Assembly: GCA_017465945.1 (NCBI GenBank)
Contig: JAFTVD010000024.1
Coordinates: 124,001-188,000 of the forward strand
Origin: Alphaproteobacteria bacterium
GTDB lineage: Bacteria; Pseudomonadota; Alphaproteobacteria; RF32; CAG-239
DNA: 64,000 nt
Direction: 5' to 3'
The translations under genes and the position numbers were made by a program. The first letter of the stretch is position 1, and the number at the start of each line of letters is the position of its first letter. The notes under the pieces are model-generated. The model saw nothing but the letters and a program-made list of their open reading frames with translations. It made no database searches and was not told the origin of the DNA. Positions 54,259 to 64,000 of this stretch are shown piece by piece.

Positions 54259-56682
54259 TTATTTTATTACGATACTAACCAATTTGTTTGGAACATAAAT
54301 TGTTTTAACAATTGTTTTGTCTGCAATGTATGATTGAACTTTTTCAACTGCTAAACGCTCAATTTCTTTTTGTTCCATATCTGGGGCAACTTCTATTTTG
54401 CCTCTTGTTTTACCGTTTACTTGAATTACAATTAGTTTATCAACCGCTTGTAATATTTTATCATCAAAAGATGGCCAATTTTCATTAAATATTGATGAAG
54501 TATGACCAAGTCTTTCCCATAATTCTTCTGAAAAATGAGGAGCAAAAGGTGCTAATAATAAAACAAAAGTATCTAAACACTCTTTTAGGAATGTTTTATT
54601 AACTTTACCGGTTAAATATTGGTTGATTGCATTCATATATTCCATAATTCTAGCTAAAGATGTGTTGAATTGGAATAAATCAACATCATGTGTTATGGCT
54701 TTGATTGAAGCATGACGAGCGATATTAAGTTTTTTCTCTTCTGTGTTAATATCGGTTACTTCATTGATTGATGCTTCGTATTTATCAAAGGTTGTTTCTA
54801 TACGTTTTACAAATCTTCCCATTGCTTCAATACCAGAATCATCCCAAGGACCACCTTCGGTATATGAAAAGGCAAATTCTAGGTATAATCTTAAAACATC
54901 AGAACCAAACTTTTCTATGTATTTATCTGGAGTTATGGTGTTGCCTCTTGATTTAGACATTTTTTGACCATCAGGACCTAAAATAATACCTTGGTGTACT
55001 AATGACTTAAATGGTTCATCAAAGTTTAGGTAGCCCATATCTCTTAATGCTTTAGTAAAGAAACGTGCATATAGTAGGTGCATTGTTGCATGTTCTTGTC
55101 CGCCAACGTATTTATCTACAGGAAGCATTTGGTTGATTTTTTCACTGTTAAATGCTTCTTTGTCATTTCTGTTATCTGGGAAACGAAGGAAATACCAAGA
55201 TGAATCAACGAATGTATCCATTGTATCAGGATCACGTTTAGCATCAGCTCCGCATTTTGGACATTTTACATTCATAAATGATTCACATCTTGCAAGTGGT
55301 GATTCACCATCTGGTCTAAATTCAACATTATAAGGTAGTTTTACTGGTAAATCTTTTTCTGGGACTAAAACTGTTCCGCATTTTGGACAATGAATAACAG
55401 GAATTGGAGCTCCCCAGTAGCGTTGTCTAGAAATTAACCAATCACGTAATCTGTACATATTGGTTAATTTACCTTTGCCTGATTTTTCTAATTTGCCAAC
55501 AATCGCTGGAATTGCTTCTTGTGTTGTCATACCAGAAAATTCTTCGCTGTTAACCAACTTACCATGTTCACAGAAAGGAAGTGCTTGCTCGTTACCATCT
55601 TTATCAACAATAACACGACTAATTGGTAGATTATATTTTGTTGCAAAATCGTAATCACGTTCATCATGAGCAGGTACAGCCATAACGAAACCTGTTCCAT
55701 AGGTTGCAATAACATAATCTGCTATCCATACAGGAACTTTTTGACCATTAATAGGGTTGATTGCATAAGAACCTGTAAATACACCTGTTCTTTCACGTTC
55801 TGTAGACATACGTTCAATTTCGTTTATTTTTGAAGTTTGTTGTAAGTATTTTTCTACAGCTTCTTTTTGTTCTGGATGAACTAAAGATGGTACAGCTTCA
55901 TGTTCTGGTGCTATAACAACGTAACTTAAGCCGAATAATGTATCTGCACGAGTAGTGAATGCCTGTAATTGAATATTATTATCTATTTCAAATGTGATTA
56001 ACGAACCTGTTGATTTGCCAATCCAATTTTTTTGAATTTTCTTTGTTTTTTCTGGCCAATCTAAACCATCAATATCTTTTAATAATTCTTCTGCGTAGTC
56101 TGTGATTTTGAAAAACCATTGTTTCATTTTGCGTTGAATTACTTCTGATTTACAACGTTCACATTCTCCATTTATAACTTGTTCGTTTGCTAAAACTGTT
56201 TGGCAACTAGGACACCAGTTAACAGGAGCTTCTTTTTGGTATGCGAGACCTTTTTCATATAATTTTTCAAAAATCCATTGTGTCCATTTATAGTATTCTT
56301 CATCACATGTAGAAAGAAAATAGCTTTGATCATAGCTACCACCCATGCATTGATATTGCTCAAGCATACTTTCTATACATTTATTTGTAGAATCTTTAGG
56401 ATGAATTCCCGTTTTTATTGCATAGTTTTCAGCTGGTAAACCGAAAGCATCAAAACCTTGAGGATGAAAAACGTTATATCCTTGCATTCTTTTGAAACGA
56501 GCCCATGTATCTGTTACGCCATAATTATACCAGTGTCCACAGTGTAATTTGGCGGCAGAAGGGTAGGAAAACATTTCTAGACAGTAGAGTTTTTTGTTTT
56601 TTTGATTTTCATCAAATTTGTATAGATTTTCGTTAGCCCATTTTTTTTGCCACTTTTCATCAATTTTAATAGAATATACCAT
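54259..56682 (-). CDS. leuS: Leucyl-tRNA synthetase
   Basis: Class I synthetase with an editing domain, 807 residues from the chosen ATG. Motifs: a HIGH-type HCGHWYNYG, two zinc-like cysteine clusters (WCPSCQTV...CERC and HCPKCGTV...CPKCGA), an editing region with [15 protein letters not shown] (threonine-rich peptide), and KMSKSRGN. The upstream frame extends 22 codons; the ATG at 56682 gives the normal [23 protein letters not shown] start and has a GAGAG purine stretch in front. Confidence 0.97.
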   Translation of the reverse strand: MVYSIKIDEKWQKKWANENLYKFDENQKNKKLYCLEMFSYPSAAKLHCGHWYNYGVTDTWARFKRMQGYNVFHPQGFDAFGLPAENYAIKTGIHPKDSTNKCIESMLEQYQCMGGSYDQSYFLSTCDEEYYKWTQWIFEKLYEKGLAYQKEAPVNWCPSCQTVLANEQVINGECERCKSEVIQRKMKQWFFKITDYAEELLKDIDGLDWPEKTKKIQKNWIGKSTGSLITFEIDNNIQLQAFTTRADTLFGLSYVVIAPEHEAVPSLVHPEQKEAVEKYLQQTSKINEIERMSTERERTGVFTGSYAINPINGQKVPVWIADYVIATYGTGFVMAVPAHDERDYDFATKYNLPISRVIVDKDGNEQALPFCEHGKLVNSEEFSGMTTQEAIPAIVGKLEKSGKGKLTNMYRLRDWLISRQRYWGAPIPVIHCPKCGTVLVPEKDLPVKLPYNVEFRPDGESPLARCESFMNVKCPKCGADAKRDPDTMDTFVDSSWYFLRFPDNRNDKEAFNSEKINQMLPVDKYVGGQEHATMHLLYARFFTKALRDMGYLNFDEPFKSLVHQGIILGPDGQKMSKSRGNTITPDKYIEKFGSDVLRLYLEFAFSYTEGGPWDDSGIEAMGRFVKRIETTFDKYEASINEVTDINTEEKKLNIARHASIKAITHDVDLFQFNTSLARIMEYMNAINQYLTGKVNKTFLKECLDTFVLLLAPFAPHFSEELWERLGHTSSIFNENWPSFDDKILQAVDKLIVIQVNGKTRGKIEVAPDMEQKEIERLAVEKVQSYIADKTIVKTIYVPNKLVSIVIK

Positions 56683-56719
56683 TTTTCTCTCTCGTTTGTA
56701 AGTATTGAAATTAATAAGA

Positions 56720-56748
56720 AATTTATTTTTATTTTCTATTCTTGTCAA
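56720..56748 (-). promoter_or_regulatory. Promoter of leuS
   Basis: On the minus strand, a perfect TTGACA -35, 17 bases, TAAATT -10, about 38 bases before the chosen start. Confidence 0.6.
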
Positions 56749-56829
56749 GAAGAAAAAGATTAGTAAATGATAGCATTTTCCATGGTAAAAAGCTTATTAT
56801 GAAATGATGATTAATGGTTAAATGTTATT

Positions 56830-57267
56830 TTATTGAAGTAGGTTTATTATATCTGAAGGTATTTTTGTTGGACGCATTGATGGAAGGCTTAAAAATACTA
56901 GAGATATTTCTATTTCAGAAAGAATAGTATCTCCTCGATATAGTTTTTGTTCCATTTTTAAGGAAACGCCTTTTAATTCAGTTACTTTGCAAGTTATATT
57001 TAGGGCATCATCTAATTTTGCGGGAGATTTGTAGCTAATATGACAATCTCTTACAACAAAACCTTGTCCTAATGTTTTTAGCATTTTTTCTTGATTTATA
57101 CCAAGATGACGCAAGAATTCTGTTCTTGCACGTTCTGCATATTTTAGATAGTTTGCGTAATAAACAATTCCTCCAGCATCTGTGTCTTCATAATATATAC
57201 GGATAGGAAATGAGAAAGTTTTATCTTCAAATAATTGTCCTTTGATGGTTGGTGTTTCGTATGTCAT
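56830..57267 (-). CDS. ybgC: YbgC-type acyl-CoA thioesterase (Tol-Pal cluster member)
   Basis: 145 residues of the 4HBT hot-dog fold. The active-site motif YYEDTDAGGIVYYANYLKYAERARTEFLR contains the catalytic aspartate. It is downstream of ruvB by three bases, matching the ruvA-ruvB-ybgC(-tolQ...) order of many alphaproteobacteria, but tolQ does not follow here. Confidence 0.93.
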   Translation of the reverse strand: MTYETPTIKGQLFEDKTFSFPIRIYYEDTDAGGIVYYANYLKYAERARTEFLRHLGINQEKMLKTLGQGFVVRDCHISYKSPAKLDDALNITCKVTELKGVSLKMEQKLYRGDTILSEIEISLVFLSLPSMRPTKIPSDIINLLQ

Positions 57268-57270
57268 AGT

Positions 57271-58326
57271 TTAAAATCCTAAATCATCCATAAAACTAAA
57301 TTGGTTGTTGTTTTTAAATTTATTAATACCAAGGTATTTACAACCTTGTTCTGAAAGAACACGACCTCTTGGTGTTCTTTGTAAAAAGCCTAGTTTTAAC
57401 AAATATGGTTCAATAACTTCTTCTATTGTGTCTCTTTCTTCGGATAGAGCTGCGGCAAGAGTGTCTGCACCAACAGGTCCGCCACCATAATTTTTAGCGA
57501 TACAATTAAGATAACGACGGTCAAATTCATCTAAACCATACGGGTCAACATCTAATAGGTTTAAAGCTTTGTCAGCTATAGACGAATCTATTTCAACATT
57601 GCCCGCAACAGCGCCAAAATCTCGAACCCTTTTTAGTAAACGACCTGCGATACGAGGAGTACCACGAGAGCGTTTTGCTATTTCCATTGCGCCATCTTTT
57701 GAGATTGGCATATTTAATATGTTGGCTCCTCTTTGAACAATTTTTTGTAAGTCATCATGATTATAAAAATCCATTCTTAAGGGAATACCAAAACGTTCAC
57801 GTAAAGGGGTTGATACTAAACCAGAGCGAGTTGTGGCACCAACAAGTGTAAATGGTTGTAAATCAATTTTTACAGAACGAGCTGACGGGCCTTCACCTAT
57901 TATGATGTCTAATTGAAAATCTTCCATTGCGGAATATAAGACTTCTTCGATTGCTGGATTTAAGCGGTGGATTTCATCAATAAATAAAACATCTTTTGCT
58001 TCTAAATTTGTAAGTATTGCGGCTAAATCACCAGAACGTGTTATCATTGGGGCGGAGGTTGCTTTAAAGCCAACACCTAGCTCTTTTGAGATTATATTTG
58101 ATAATGTTGTTTTACCAAGACCTGGGGGGCCATATAGCAAAACATGGTCTAGAACTTCTCCCCTTTGTTTGGCTGATTGTATGAATACTTTTAAGTTTTG
58201 GCAAACCTTGTCTTGCCCGACAAATTCATCAAGAGTTGTTGGACGTAAATTTATTGCAATAGGGGAGTTTTGTTCATCTGTTGAAAGCTTTTGTGCGCTT
58301 AATATTCTTTCTTTATTTTCAGGCAT
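57271..58326 (-). CDS. ruvB: Holliday junction branch-migration ATPase RuvB
   Basis: Hexameric AAA+ motor working with RuvA. The 351 residues begin with the N-terminal tail and contain [19 protein letters not shown], Walker [11 protein letters not shown], Walker [15 protein letters not shown] and the winged-helix C-terminus ([16 protein letters not shown]). It sits downstream of ruvA with eight bases between them. Confidence 0.97.
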   Translation of the reverse strand: MPENKERILSAQKLSTDEQNSPIAINLRPTTLDEFVGQDKVCQNLKVFIQSAKQRGEVLDHVLLYGPPGLGKTTLSNIISKELGVGFKATSAPMITRSGDLAAILTNLEAKDVLFIDEIHRLNPAIEEVLYSAMEDFQLDIIIGEGPSARSVKIDLQPFTLVGATTRSGLVSTPLRERFGIPLRMDFYNHDDLQKIVQRGANILNMPISKDGAMEIAKRSRGTPRIAGRLLKRVRDFGAVAGNVEIDSSIADKALNLLDVDPYGLDEFDRRYLNCIAKNYGGGPVGADTLAAALSEERDTIEEVIEPYLLKLGFLQRTPRGRVLSEQGCKYLGINKFKNNNQFSFMDDLGF

Positions 58327-58334
58327 ATTATCTC

Positions 58335-58994
58335 CTATTGATTAAACTCTTTTAATGCTAAGCGAATAAGTGTTCCTAAATCGGCATCTGGATTTTTTAA
58401 ACAAACTTCTGATGCAACACGATAAGCATCTATTTTTTGGTATCCTAAGTTTGTTAGTGCAGATGTTACATCTTCTGTTTTTTGATATGTTGTATCTTGT
58501 TCTTCCGAGGTAGGCGCTGATATTTGCTGTTTTTCTTTTGGTGTTTCTTCTGTTATATTATTTAAATCAGCATTTGATAGATATTCTACAGGAATGGTTA
58601 CTATTTTATCTTTTAGTTCTGTGATAAGGCGAGCTGCTAATTTGGGTCCAACACCTGATGCTCGTAAAAAAGAACTTTTATCTTGGGCTGAAACAGCTTG
58701 CGATAATTGGGCAGGAGATAGTGCACTTAAAATACTTAAACAAACTTTTCCGCCAACTCCTTGGATTTTGGTTAGAGTGTTAAACCATTCTTTTTCCCAT
58801 GGTGATTGGAAGCCAAACAGTGTTATACTGTCTTCTTTTATTACAGTTTCGATAAGAAGTGAAGAGAACTCTCCTTGTTTTAATTTTGATAATGAGCGAG
58901 AGGACATGTTAACAAGGTAACCAACTCCGTTAACATCAATTATACAACAATCTTCGCCAATATTATCAATAATTCCTTTTAATTTAGCTATCAT
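58335..58994 (-). CDS. ruvA: Holliday junction-binding protein RuvA
   Basis: 219 residues. Domain I is an OB-fold ([28 protein letters not shown]), domain II is two helix-hairpin-helices ([37 protein letters not shown]), and a C-terminal domain III ([19 protein letters not shown]) contacts RuvB. The linker is long and Glu/Thr-rich. ruvC is not seen upstream. Confidence 0.95.
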   Translation of the reverse strand: MIAKLKGIIDNIGEDCCIIDVNGVGYLVNMSSRSLSKLKQGEFSSLLIETVIKEDSITLFGFQSPWEKEWFNTLTKIQGVGGKVCLSILSALSPAQLSQAVSAQDKSSFLRASGVGPKLAARLITELKDKIVTIPVEYLSNADLNNITEETPKEKQQISAPTSEEQDTTYQKTEDVTSALTNLGYQKIDAYRVASEVCLKNPDADLGTLIRLALKEFNQ

Positions 58995-59128
58995 TTGTTT
59001 TCCTTTTGTTTTTTTGTAGTTTAGATTGAATTGTGTTTGTATTCAAGTTATTTTTTTCTATACCCCCTTTTTTTAATATTTTTAATGGTTATATACGAAA
59101 GGTGTTTAACTAAATCAAAGGATATAAA

Positions 59129-60274
59129 ATGAAGATAGATAAAATATTATGGTTAGGGTTAATAGGGTGTTTTTGCTATAATACTGCAAATGCTCAGAGT
59201 TTTTCTTCGGAATATCAAAGTTTCAAGAATGGTTTGAATAAAAAATATGGGTTTGATTATAGTATTGATTTGTCTGTGTTAGAGCAAAGGAGTAGCCCAA
59301 ATGGAGAAAACAATGCTGTACAGGGTTATTTGTATCCATCTTTTTCTTGGACAATGATGGATAATGAAAACGGAACAGGGATATTAAATTTTGCATACAC
59401 TGTTATTAGGTATGGAAATCATGATGCGAATGATTTAGCGAATAATTCAGGATTTGTAACTCCGATAAATGATTATCCTGATAATGAAAATGAATTTAAT
59501 GAACTTTATTATACATATCAATTTGGTGGAAAGTATAATTGGTTGACTTTAGGTTTGGGACAATTTCCTATTTATAATTTTGATGGAACAGATTATGATG
59601 CAAATCAACAAGTTAATTTTTTGAATGAGGCTTTGGCACAAAATGCTTCTGCTTCTTATACGCAAGCGGGACTTGGTATGTATGCTCAAATTAGTCCAAA
59701 TAATAAATGGACTATTGCTTTTGGTGGACAAGATGGGACAAATGTTGATGCGCCCAGTATAAGATTTAATCATTTGGATGAAAAACATTATACGACATTT
59801 GGATATGTTGCTTATACCCCAACAATTAAAAATTTGGGTGATGCAGAAATATCTATTTTGGTATATAATCAACCAGGGGTAACAGAACAACCTCAGACGA
59901 CAAATGGGTGGTCTCTTAATTTATCGCAAGATATAGGTGAAAAATTAAGTTTATTTGCAAGAGTTAATGAAACTAGTGGTGATATGGAAGAAATAAGACA
60001 ATCATGGGTTTTAGGAGGGGTTTACAATAATCCGTTAAATAGAAATTCTTTAGACCAAATAGGGGTTGCGTATGCGTATAATAAGTTAGATGAAAGTGCA
60101 GTGGGTGAAGTTTTAGAACATGATGCAGAGCAGGTTATTGAAGCATATTGGGCTTGGGGTATTGGAGATATGTTAACAATAACGCCAGATGTTCAACTTT
60201 ATATTAATCCTGCGTTAAATCAAAAGTCTGACTATGGTTTTGCTACAAGTTTAAGAGCAACTGTTTTCTTTTAA
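59129..60274 (+). CDS. OprB-type carbohydrate-selective porin
   Basis: 381 residues with a signal peptide ending in ANAQ. The strand-rich barrel shows OprB-like features: NEFNELYYTYQF in the first strands, SASYTQAGLGMYAQIS, and the terminal part AEQVIEAYWAWGIGDMLTITPDVQLYINPALN followed by a final strand ending RATVFF. OprB porins admit sugars across the outer membrane; no sugar-uptake genes are adjacent. An AAGGAT Shine-Dalgarno precedes the start. A tandem 13-base repeat overlaps the stop. Confidence 0.8.
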   Translation: MKIDKILWLGLIGCFCYNTANAQSFSSEYQSFKNGLNKKYGFDYSIDLSVLEQRSSPNGENNAVQGYLYPSFSWTMMDNENGTGILNFAYTVIRYGNHDANDLANNSGFVTPINDYPDNENEFNELYYTYQFGGKYNWLTLGLGQFPIYNFDGTDYDANQQVNFLNEALAQNASASYTQAGLGMYAQISPNNKWTIAFGGQDGTNVDAPSIRFNHLDEKHYTTFGYVAYTPTIKNLGDAEISILVYNQPGVTEQPQTTNGWSLNLSQDIGEKLSLFARVNETSGDMEEIRQSWVLGGVYNNPLNRNSLDQIGVAYAYNKLDESAVGEVLEHDAEQVIEAYWAWGIGDMLTITPDVQLYINPALNQKSDYGFATSLRATVFF

Positions 60275-60295
60275 ATACATTGTTTAAATACACCG
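60270..60295 (+). repeat. Tandem 13-base repeat at the end of the OprB-like gene
   Basis: TTTAAATACATTG directly followed by TTTAAATACACCG; the first unit overlaps the stop codon. It is similar to the pair at 47946. Confidence 0.6.
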
Positions 60296-60340
60296 TTAAA
60301 TAATAAAAAAACTATAATATGTAAAAACGTTGTGCATTAA

Positions 60341-60368
60341 TTGAATTTATTGATGTTTGTTATATTAT
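60341..60368 (+). promoter_or_regulatory. Candidate promoter of the aspartic-protease gene
   Basis: TTGAAT, 16 bases, TATTAT, about 50 bases before the start. Confidence 0.4.
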
Positions 60369-60417
60369 AAGATGATAATGTTTCTCTTATTACGAACATA
60401 AAATAAAGGGAAAATTA

Positions 60418-60951
60418 ATGCATAAATTTTTTATATTGTTGCTAGTGTTGGTTATATCTGCGTGTCAGGCAAAACAAGTTATTGTGCCTGCGGTTGTGCA
60501 CAATGTAAATACAACTAAACAAGAGATTGTTGTTGAAAAGGCTCATTTACCAATTATTGGTGAAGTTGAGCCTATTTATTTTTTACCGATGAAGAGTCCT
60601 TTTTTAGCGAGAATTGATACAGGAGCTACAACATCGTCTATTGATTGTAGTGAGGTTGAGTATTTTGAAAGGGATGGCGAAAAATGGGTTAGTTTTAAAT
60701 TGAAAAACCGTAAAACAGCAGAAGAACATGTTTTTGAGAAAAAAATTGAACGCTCATTTAGAGTAAGAAGAACAGGAGATGATGAGCGTAGAAAGGCTGT
60801 AAAAATGGATGTAAAGATGGGTGATGAAGTTTTTAGTGCAGTATTTTCTTTGGCTGATAGAGATGATTTTAACTATCAGGGTTTGATAGGACGTAATGTT
60901 TTAACAGGTAGATTTATTGTCGATACGTCAACATCATATAATTTGAACTAA
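60418..60951 (+). CDS. Retropepsin-like aspartic protease lipoprotein (DUF785/RimK-associated)
   Basis: 177 residues: a lipoprotein signal (lipobox ISAC) then a pepsin-like half-domain. The active-site motif RIDTGATTSSIDC carries the DTGA triad of retropepsins, and a GLIGRNVL motif near the end is the partner glycine-rich strand. Often annotated as 'ATP-dependent zinc protease', although the motif is aspartic. The next two genes (7TM transglutaminase-like, ATP-grasp) form the set with which it is usually found; the target is unknown. Confidence 0.8.
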   Translation: MHKFFILLLVLVISACQAKQVIVPAVVHNVNTTKQEIVVEKAHLPIIGEVEPIYFLPMKSPFLARIDTGATTSSIDCSEVEYFERDGEKWVSFKLKNRKTAEEHVFEKKIERSFRVRRTGDDERRKAVKMDVKMGDEVFSAVFSLADRDDFNYQGLIGRNVLTGRFIVDTSTSYNLN

Positions 60952-60962
60952 GGTACAAAAAC

Positions 60963-62507
60963 ATGAAACTATGTGTGAGAAAATTTTTTACAATTAGAAA
61001 AATGTTAAGTTTTTTCTTGTTGCTTTCAATAGCGTATGCTAGTTGGTGTTGTTATTATAAGATAAAATATTGGGGGTTTACCACTTCACCAAAAGAAGTA
61101 ACAGATATTTGGACGATTGAAGCTAAAATTTCGTTTAAGGCTTTGAAAGGTGATGTATCTGTAGATTTAAGTCTTCCAACAAATAAAGATAATTTTGAAA
61201 TATTAAGTGAAGAAATAATTGCTGATGGATATGCAGTTTCTCATGATAAGAATAATAACAAAGTTACATTTAAGGGCGAAAATAAAAAAGGAAAGCAAAA
61301 CCTATATTATAGATTGAATATTTATGATGATTTTCAGAAAGAATTTAGCGGTGTTTTAGAGCCTCAAAAAATAAAAAGACCTATTTTAGCAGAAGAAGAA
61401 AAAGCTCAAATGAATAAAATTTGGGAATTAGCGGAATTGCAAAAAGGGGATAAAGTACAACGAGCTATTAAGACTGTTAATCAAGAGATGGCTAACCCAT
61501 CAATGAGTTTGGTTTTACCTTTGAAGCATACGGCAAAAGAGTATGCTGAAAAAATGATACAAATTCTTGCATATAAAAGAATACCATCTCGTATTGTTAG
61601 GGCTGTAAAGCTTGAGGAAGGTAAGAAAACAGAAAAACCAGATATTATGCTTGAGGCTTATTATGATAATAAATGGATTTTATATGATTTGAATACTGCT
61701 AATATTGGGTTGCCTAAAAATTGGATTGTTTTTCAACGTGGTGGTGTATCTTTGCTTGATGTACATGGTGGTGAAGATTCTAAAGTTATGTTTTCGGTAT
61801 TAAAATCTGTGGCAACACCATTGAAAATGGCTGAATATAGAGCAAAAAATAATAAGTTTGTGGTTCCTTATGAATATAGTGTATATTCGTTGCCTATTTT
61901 AGAGCAAAATACATTAAAATGGTTAATGATTTTCCCTTTGGCTATTTTAGTTGTTGTGATTATGCGTAATGTTATAGGTGTTTCAACAATGGGAACGTTT
62001 ACTCCAATGCTTGTTGCTATGGCTTTGGTTAAAACAGGGTTAGTTTCTGGATTGGTATGTTTTTCTGTAATGATTTTCTTGGGACTTTTGATGAGAGCTA
62101 TGGTTGCTAGGCTTAATTTATTGTTAGTACCTAGAATTTCGTTTGTGGTTATTTTTGTGATTTTATTGATTCAGGTTTTAACAGTTGTGGGATATAGGCT
62201 TAATTATGAAATTATAAGTTCTGCAATATTCTTTCCTATAATTATTACTGCATGGATTATTGAAAGAGCTTCTATTACTTGGGAAGAAGAAGGGGCTAGA
62301 AATACATTAAAAGAGATTTTTAATACATTAATAACAGCGTTAATTACGTATGTGGTTATTAGTAGTGAATATGTAAGACATATAATGTTTGCTTTTAATG
62401 AATTTAATTTGGTGATATTATTTATAGTGATGTTGCTTGGTACTTATACTGGATATCGCTTAACTGAATTGATGCGTTTTGCTCCACTTGTTAATAACAA
62501 GGAATAG
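60963..62507 (+). CDS. Inactive transglutaminase-like/7TM membrane protein
   Basis: 514 residues. One N-terminal helix (about 12-32) is followed by a large extracytoplasmic transglutaminase-like region (about 33-300; the region around YKRIPSRIVRAVKLEEGKKTEKPDIMLEAY resembles a transglutaminase core; catalytic residues not verified), and seven hydrophobic segments from about 320 on (LPLAILVVVIMRNVIGVS, GTFTPMLVAMALVKTG). This matches families usually coupled with RimK-like ATP-grasp ligases. Role unknown; perhaps peptide modification at the membrane. It is 11 bases after the protease. Confidence 0.75.
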   Translation: MKLCVRKFFTIRKMLSFFLLLSIAYASWCCYYKIKYWGFTTSPKEVTDIWTIEAKISFKALKGDVSVDLSLPTNKDNFEILSEEIIADGYAVSHDKNNNKVTFKGENKKGKQNLYYRLNIYDDFQKEFSGVLEPQKIKRPILAEEEKAQMNKIWELAELQKGDKVQRAIKTVNQEMANPSMSLVLPLKHTAKEYAEKMIQILAYKRIPSRIVRAVKLEEGKKTEKPDIMLEAYYDNKWILYDLNTANIGLPKNWIVFQRGGVSLLDVHGGEDSKVMFSVLKSVATPLKMAEYRAKNNKFVVPYEYSVYSLPILEQNTLKWLMIFPLAILVVVIMRNVIGVSTMGTFTPMLVAMALVKTGLVSGLVCFSVMIFLGLLMRAMVARLNLLLVPRISFVVIFVILLIQVLTVVGYRLNYEIISSAIFFPIIITAWIIERASITWEEEGARNTLKEIFNTLITALITYVVISSEYVRHIMFAFNEFNLVILFIVMLLGTYTGYRLTELMRFAPLVNNKE

Positions 62508-62511
62508 TTAT

Positions 62512-63456
62512 ATGTTTGGGTGGTTTAAAATTGCAAAAAAATTAAAAAAACTTGGCGTTTTGGGTATGAATGAGCGTAACTATGCGGTTATTGCAAAAAA
62601 TAATAAACGCTCATTGTATACTTTGGTTGATGATAAGGTGAAAACTAAAAAGCTAGCAAATAAAGTTTGTATTAATACACCTAAAATGATAGGAATTATT
62701 GAACATCAATATGAAGTTAAGAATTTATTGGAAATAGTAAAAGGACATAAAACATTTGTTATAAAACCTGCTCATGGAAGTGGTGGTAAAGGTGTTTTGG
62801 TTATTAAAGAACATAATGGAGAAGAATTTATTAATGCGTCTGGTGATGTGCTTTCTTTTGATGATGTGTATCAACATATTTCTAATACATTAAGTGGTTT
62901 GTTTAGTCTTGGTGGAAAATATGATGTGGCACTAATAGAAGAGACTGTTAATTTTAGCAAGGTTTTTAAGGATTTTAGTTATCATGGTGTGCCAGATGTT
63001 AGAGTGATTGTTTATAAGGGATATCCTGCAATGGTGATGATGAGATTAGCTACTAAAGAATCGGGAGGAAGGGCAAATCTTCATCAAGGAGCTGTTGGGG
63101 TTGGTTTGGATGTGAGAAGTGGTCGGACATTAAATGCTGTTATGCATAATAAACCGGTTGTTATTCATCCAGATACAGGCGCTAACCTTATGGAATTAAA
63201 AGTTCCATTTTGGAGAGAGCATTTATTAATAGGAGCCATGGCTTATGATATGACGGGGCTTGGTTATTTGGGAGCAGATATTGTGTTGGATAAAGAAAGA
63301 GGTCCAATGATGCTTGAAATTAATGCAAGACCGGGGCTTGCTATTCAGATTGCCAATGGAGTGGGTTTGAGAGATAGGTTGAAAGAAATTGATACTTATC
63401 CTCAAAATTTGAGTGCAGAACAACGTATTGATTGGGTATTGAATTATGAGAAATAA
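62512..63456 (+). CDS. RimK-like ATP-grasp ligase (alpha-L-glutamate ligase-like)
   Basis: 314 residues from the ATG at 62512, which follows AAGGAAT; the frame extends upstream into the preceding gene. The ATP-grasp pattern is clear: FVIKPAHGSGGKGVLVI, a middle ISNTLSGLFSLGG region, PDVRVIVYKGYPAMVMMRLA, and the metal-binding LEINARPGLAIQIANG. It joins amino acids or peptides to an unknown acceptor. It is the last member of the three-gene module and overlaps the next gene by 11 bases. Confidence 0.82.
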   Translation: MFGWFKIAKKLKKLGVLGMNERNYAVIAKNNKRSLYTLVDDKVKTKKLANKVCINTPKMIGIIEHQYEVKNLLEIVKGHKTFVIKPAHGSGGKGVLVIKEHNGEEFINASGDVLSFDDVYQHISNTLSGLFSLGGKYDVALIEETVNFSKVFKDFSYHGVPDVRVIVYKGYPAMVMMRLATKESGGRANLHQGAVGVGLDVRSGRTLNAVMHNKPVVIHPDTGANLMELKVPFWREHLLIGAMAYDMTGLGYLGADIVLDKERGPMMLEINARPGLAIQIANGVGLRDRLKEIDTYPQNLSAEQRIDWVLNYEK

Positions 63457-64000
63457 ATTCCTAAATATAGTTTTAGTTTTAACTGTTATTTTAATTGTAA
63501 AGGGTTTTATGATGGGAAATGTGTTAGCTAAAAGTGATACAAAGATTTTGGATAAAAGCGATACAAAAAGTATTGGTGTTGAAGAAACAAAAAAACTTGA
63601 AGTAAGTGAAACGAGAGGTAAGAAAATGAAACATTCTTATAATGTAAAAGATGCTGAAAATGCTTTAGTTTTGAAGTTAAAAGATGGTGAAGTGGTAATT
63701 GAGATGTTTCCAGAGGAGGCTCCAAACCATGTTGCGAGAATTAAAGAATTAGTTAGAGATGGTTTTTACAATGGTTTGAAATTTCATAGAGTTATTGATG
63801 GATTTATGGCACAAACTGGATGTCCTTTAGGAAATGGCACAGGTGGTAGTGGTAAGAAACTAAAAGCTGAATTTAATAGAATTCCTCATACACGTGGTAC
63901 TGTTTCTATGGCTAGAGCAATGGATCCTAACTCTGCAGATAGTCAATTCTTTATTTGTTTTGGTGATGCTCCACACCTAAATGGTCAATATACTGTTTGG
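63446..64000 (+). CDS. Periplasmic cyclophilin-type peptidyl-prolyl isomerase (partial, runs off window)
   Basis: 185 codons to the window edge. A signal peptide (MRNKFLNIVLVLTVILIVKG...VLA) and a variable linker are followed by the cyclophilin domain: VVIEMFPEEAPNHVARIKELVRDGFYNGLKFHRVIDGFMAQTG with the catalytic arginine in FHRV, then SMARAMDPNSADSQFFI and a truncated end at LNGQYTVW. It aids folding of exported proteins. Its start overlaps the ligase gene. Confidence 0.9.
   Translation, partial: MRNKFLNIVLVLTVILIVKGFMMGNVLAKSDTKILDKSDTKSIGVEETKKLEVSETRGKKMKHSYNVKDAENALVLKLKDGEVVIEMFPEEAPNHVARIKELVRDGFYNGLKFHRVIDGFMAQTGCPLGNGTGGSGKKLKAEFNRIPHTRGTVSMARAMDPNSADSQFFICFGDAPHLNGQYTVW

Overview
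The window is a 64 kb chromosomal segment of a low-GC alphaproteobacterium (roughly 30% G+C by eye; not computed). The assignment rests on gene order: rho(-)-mnmE-mnmG-rsmG-parA-parB on one side of an origin-like spacer and coaE-dnaQ on the other, ialB next to rlmN, secB divergent from a Tim44-like gene followed by mltA and an Smr gene, ruvA-ruvB-ybgC, a short HprK, CarD and pyruvate phosphate dikinase. No tRNA, rRNA, CRISPR, transposase or phage module was seen. The gene set and a few Bacteroidota-like genes fit an uncultured host- or gut-associated lineage, but that is inference.

Layout. 0-4.3 kb: hprK, mlaE-mlaF, radA, cvpA. 4.4-15 kb: tyrS and anmK (divergent), a Gld-type ABC system whose permease, GldG-like and DUF4340-like parts form one 1147-residue protein, a CDF metal exporter, rlmN, ialB, cca. 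15-22 kb: parB, parA, rsmG, mnmG, an orphan gene and mnmE, with three parS-like sites, all inside coding sequences. 22-24.5 kb: a HAD phosphatase, a lipoprotein, a beta-barrel protein, and a ~260-nt structured RNA between rho and the barrel gene. 25.8-26.3 kb: AT-rich spacer with a cluster of near-consensus DnaA boxes, the probable oriC. 26-37 kb: coaE, dnaQ, pgeF, a glycosyltransferase, ppdK, three small orphan genes with their own terminators, a prepilin peptidase, a LuxR-type regulator, a dCMP-deaminase-like enzyme and eno. 37-42 kb: a 1551-residue orphan protein with three ~95-residue repeats. 42-50 kb: carD, trmL, secB, Tim44-like, mltA, smr, three secreted or outer-membrane genes (one with Bacteroidota-like features), rpsA. 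50-64 kb: SDR, gmk, cysK, lptG-like, an orphan of unusual composition, leuS, ybgC, ruvB, ruvA, an OprB-type porin, an aspartic-protease/7TM-transglutaminase/ATP-grasp module, and the start of a peptidyl-prolyl isomerase.

How it fits together: the centre is the replication and segregation locus (oriC, parS, ParA, ParB) with its usual RNA-modification neighbours. The rest is mostly housekeeping, interrupted by envelope and orphan genes. Three of these orphans (37.1, 46.9 and 53.5 kb) share a very similar extended -10 promoter and may be co-expressed. The observations most worth checking are the structured RNA with a mutually exclusive terminator at 24.2-24.4 kb, the giant repeat protein, the Bacteroidota-like gene at 46.0 kb, and the shared promoter.
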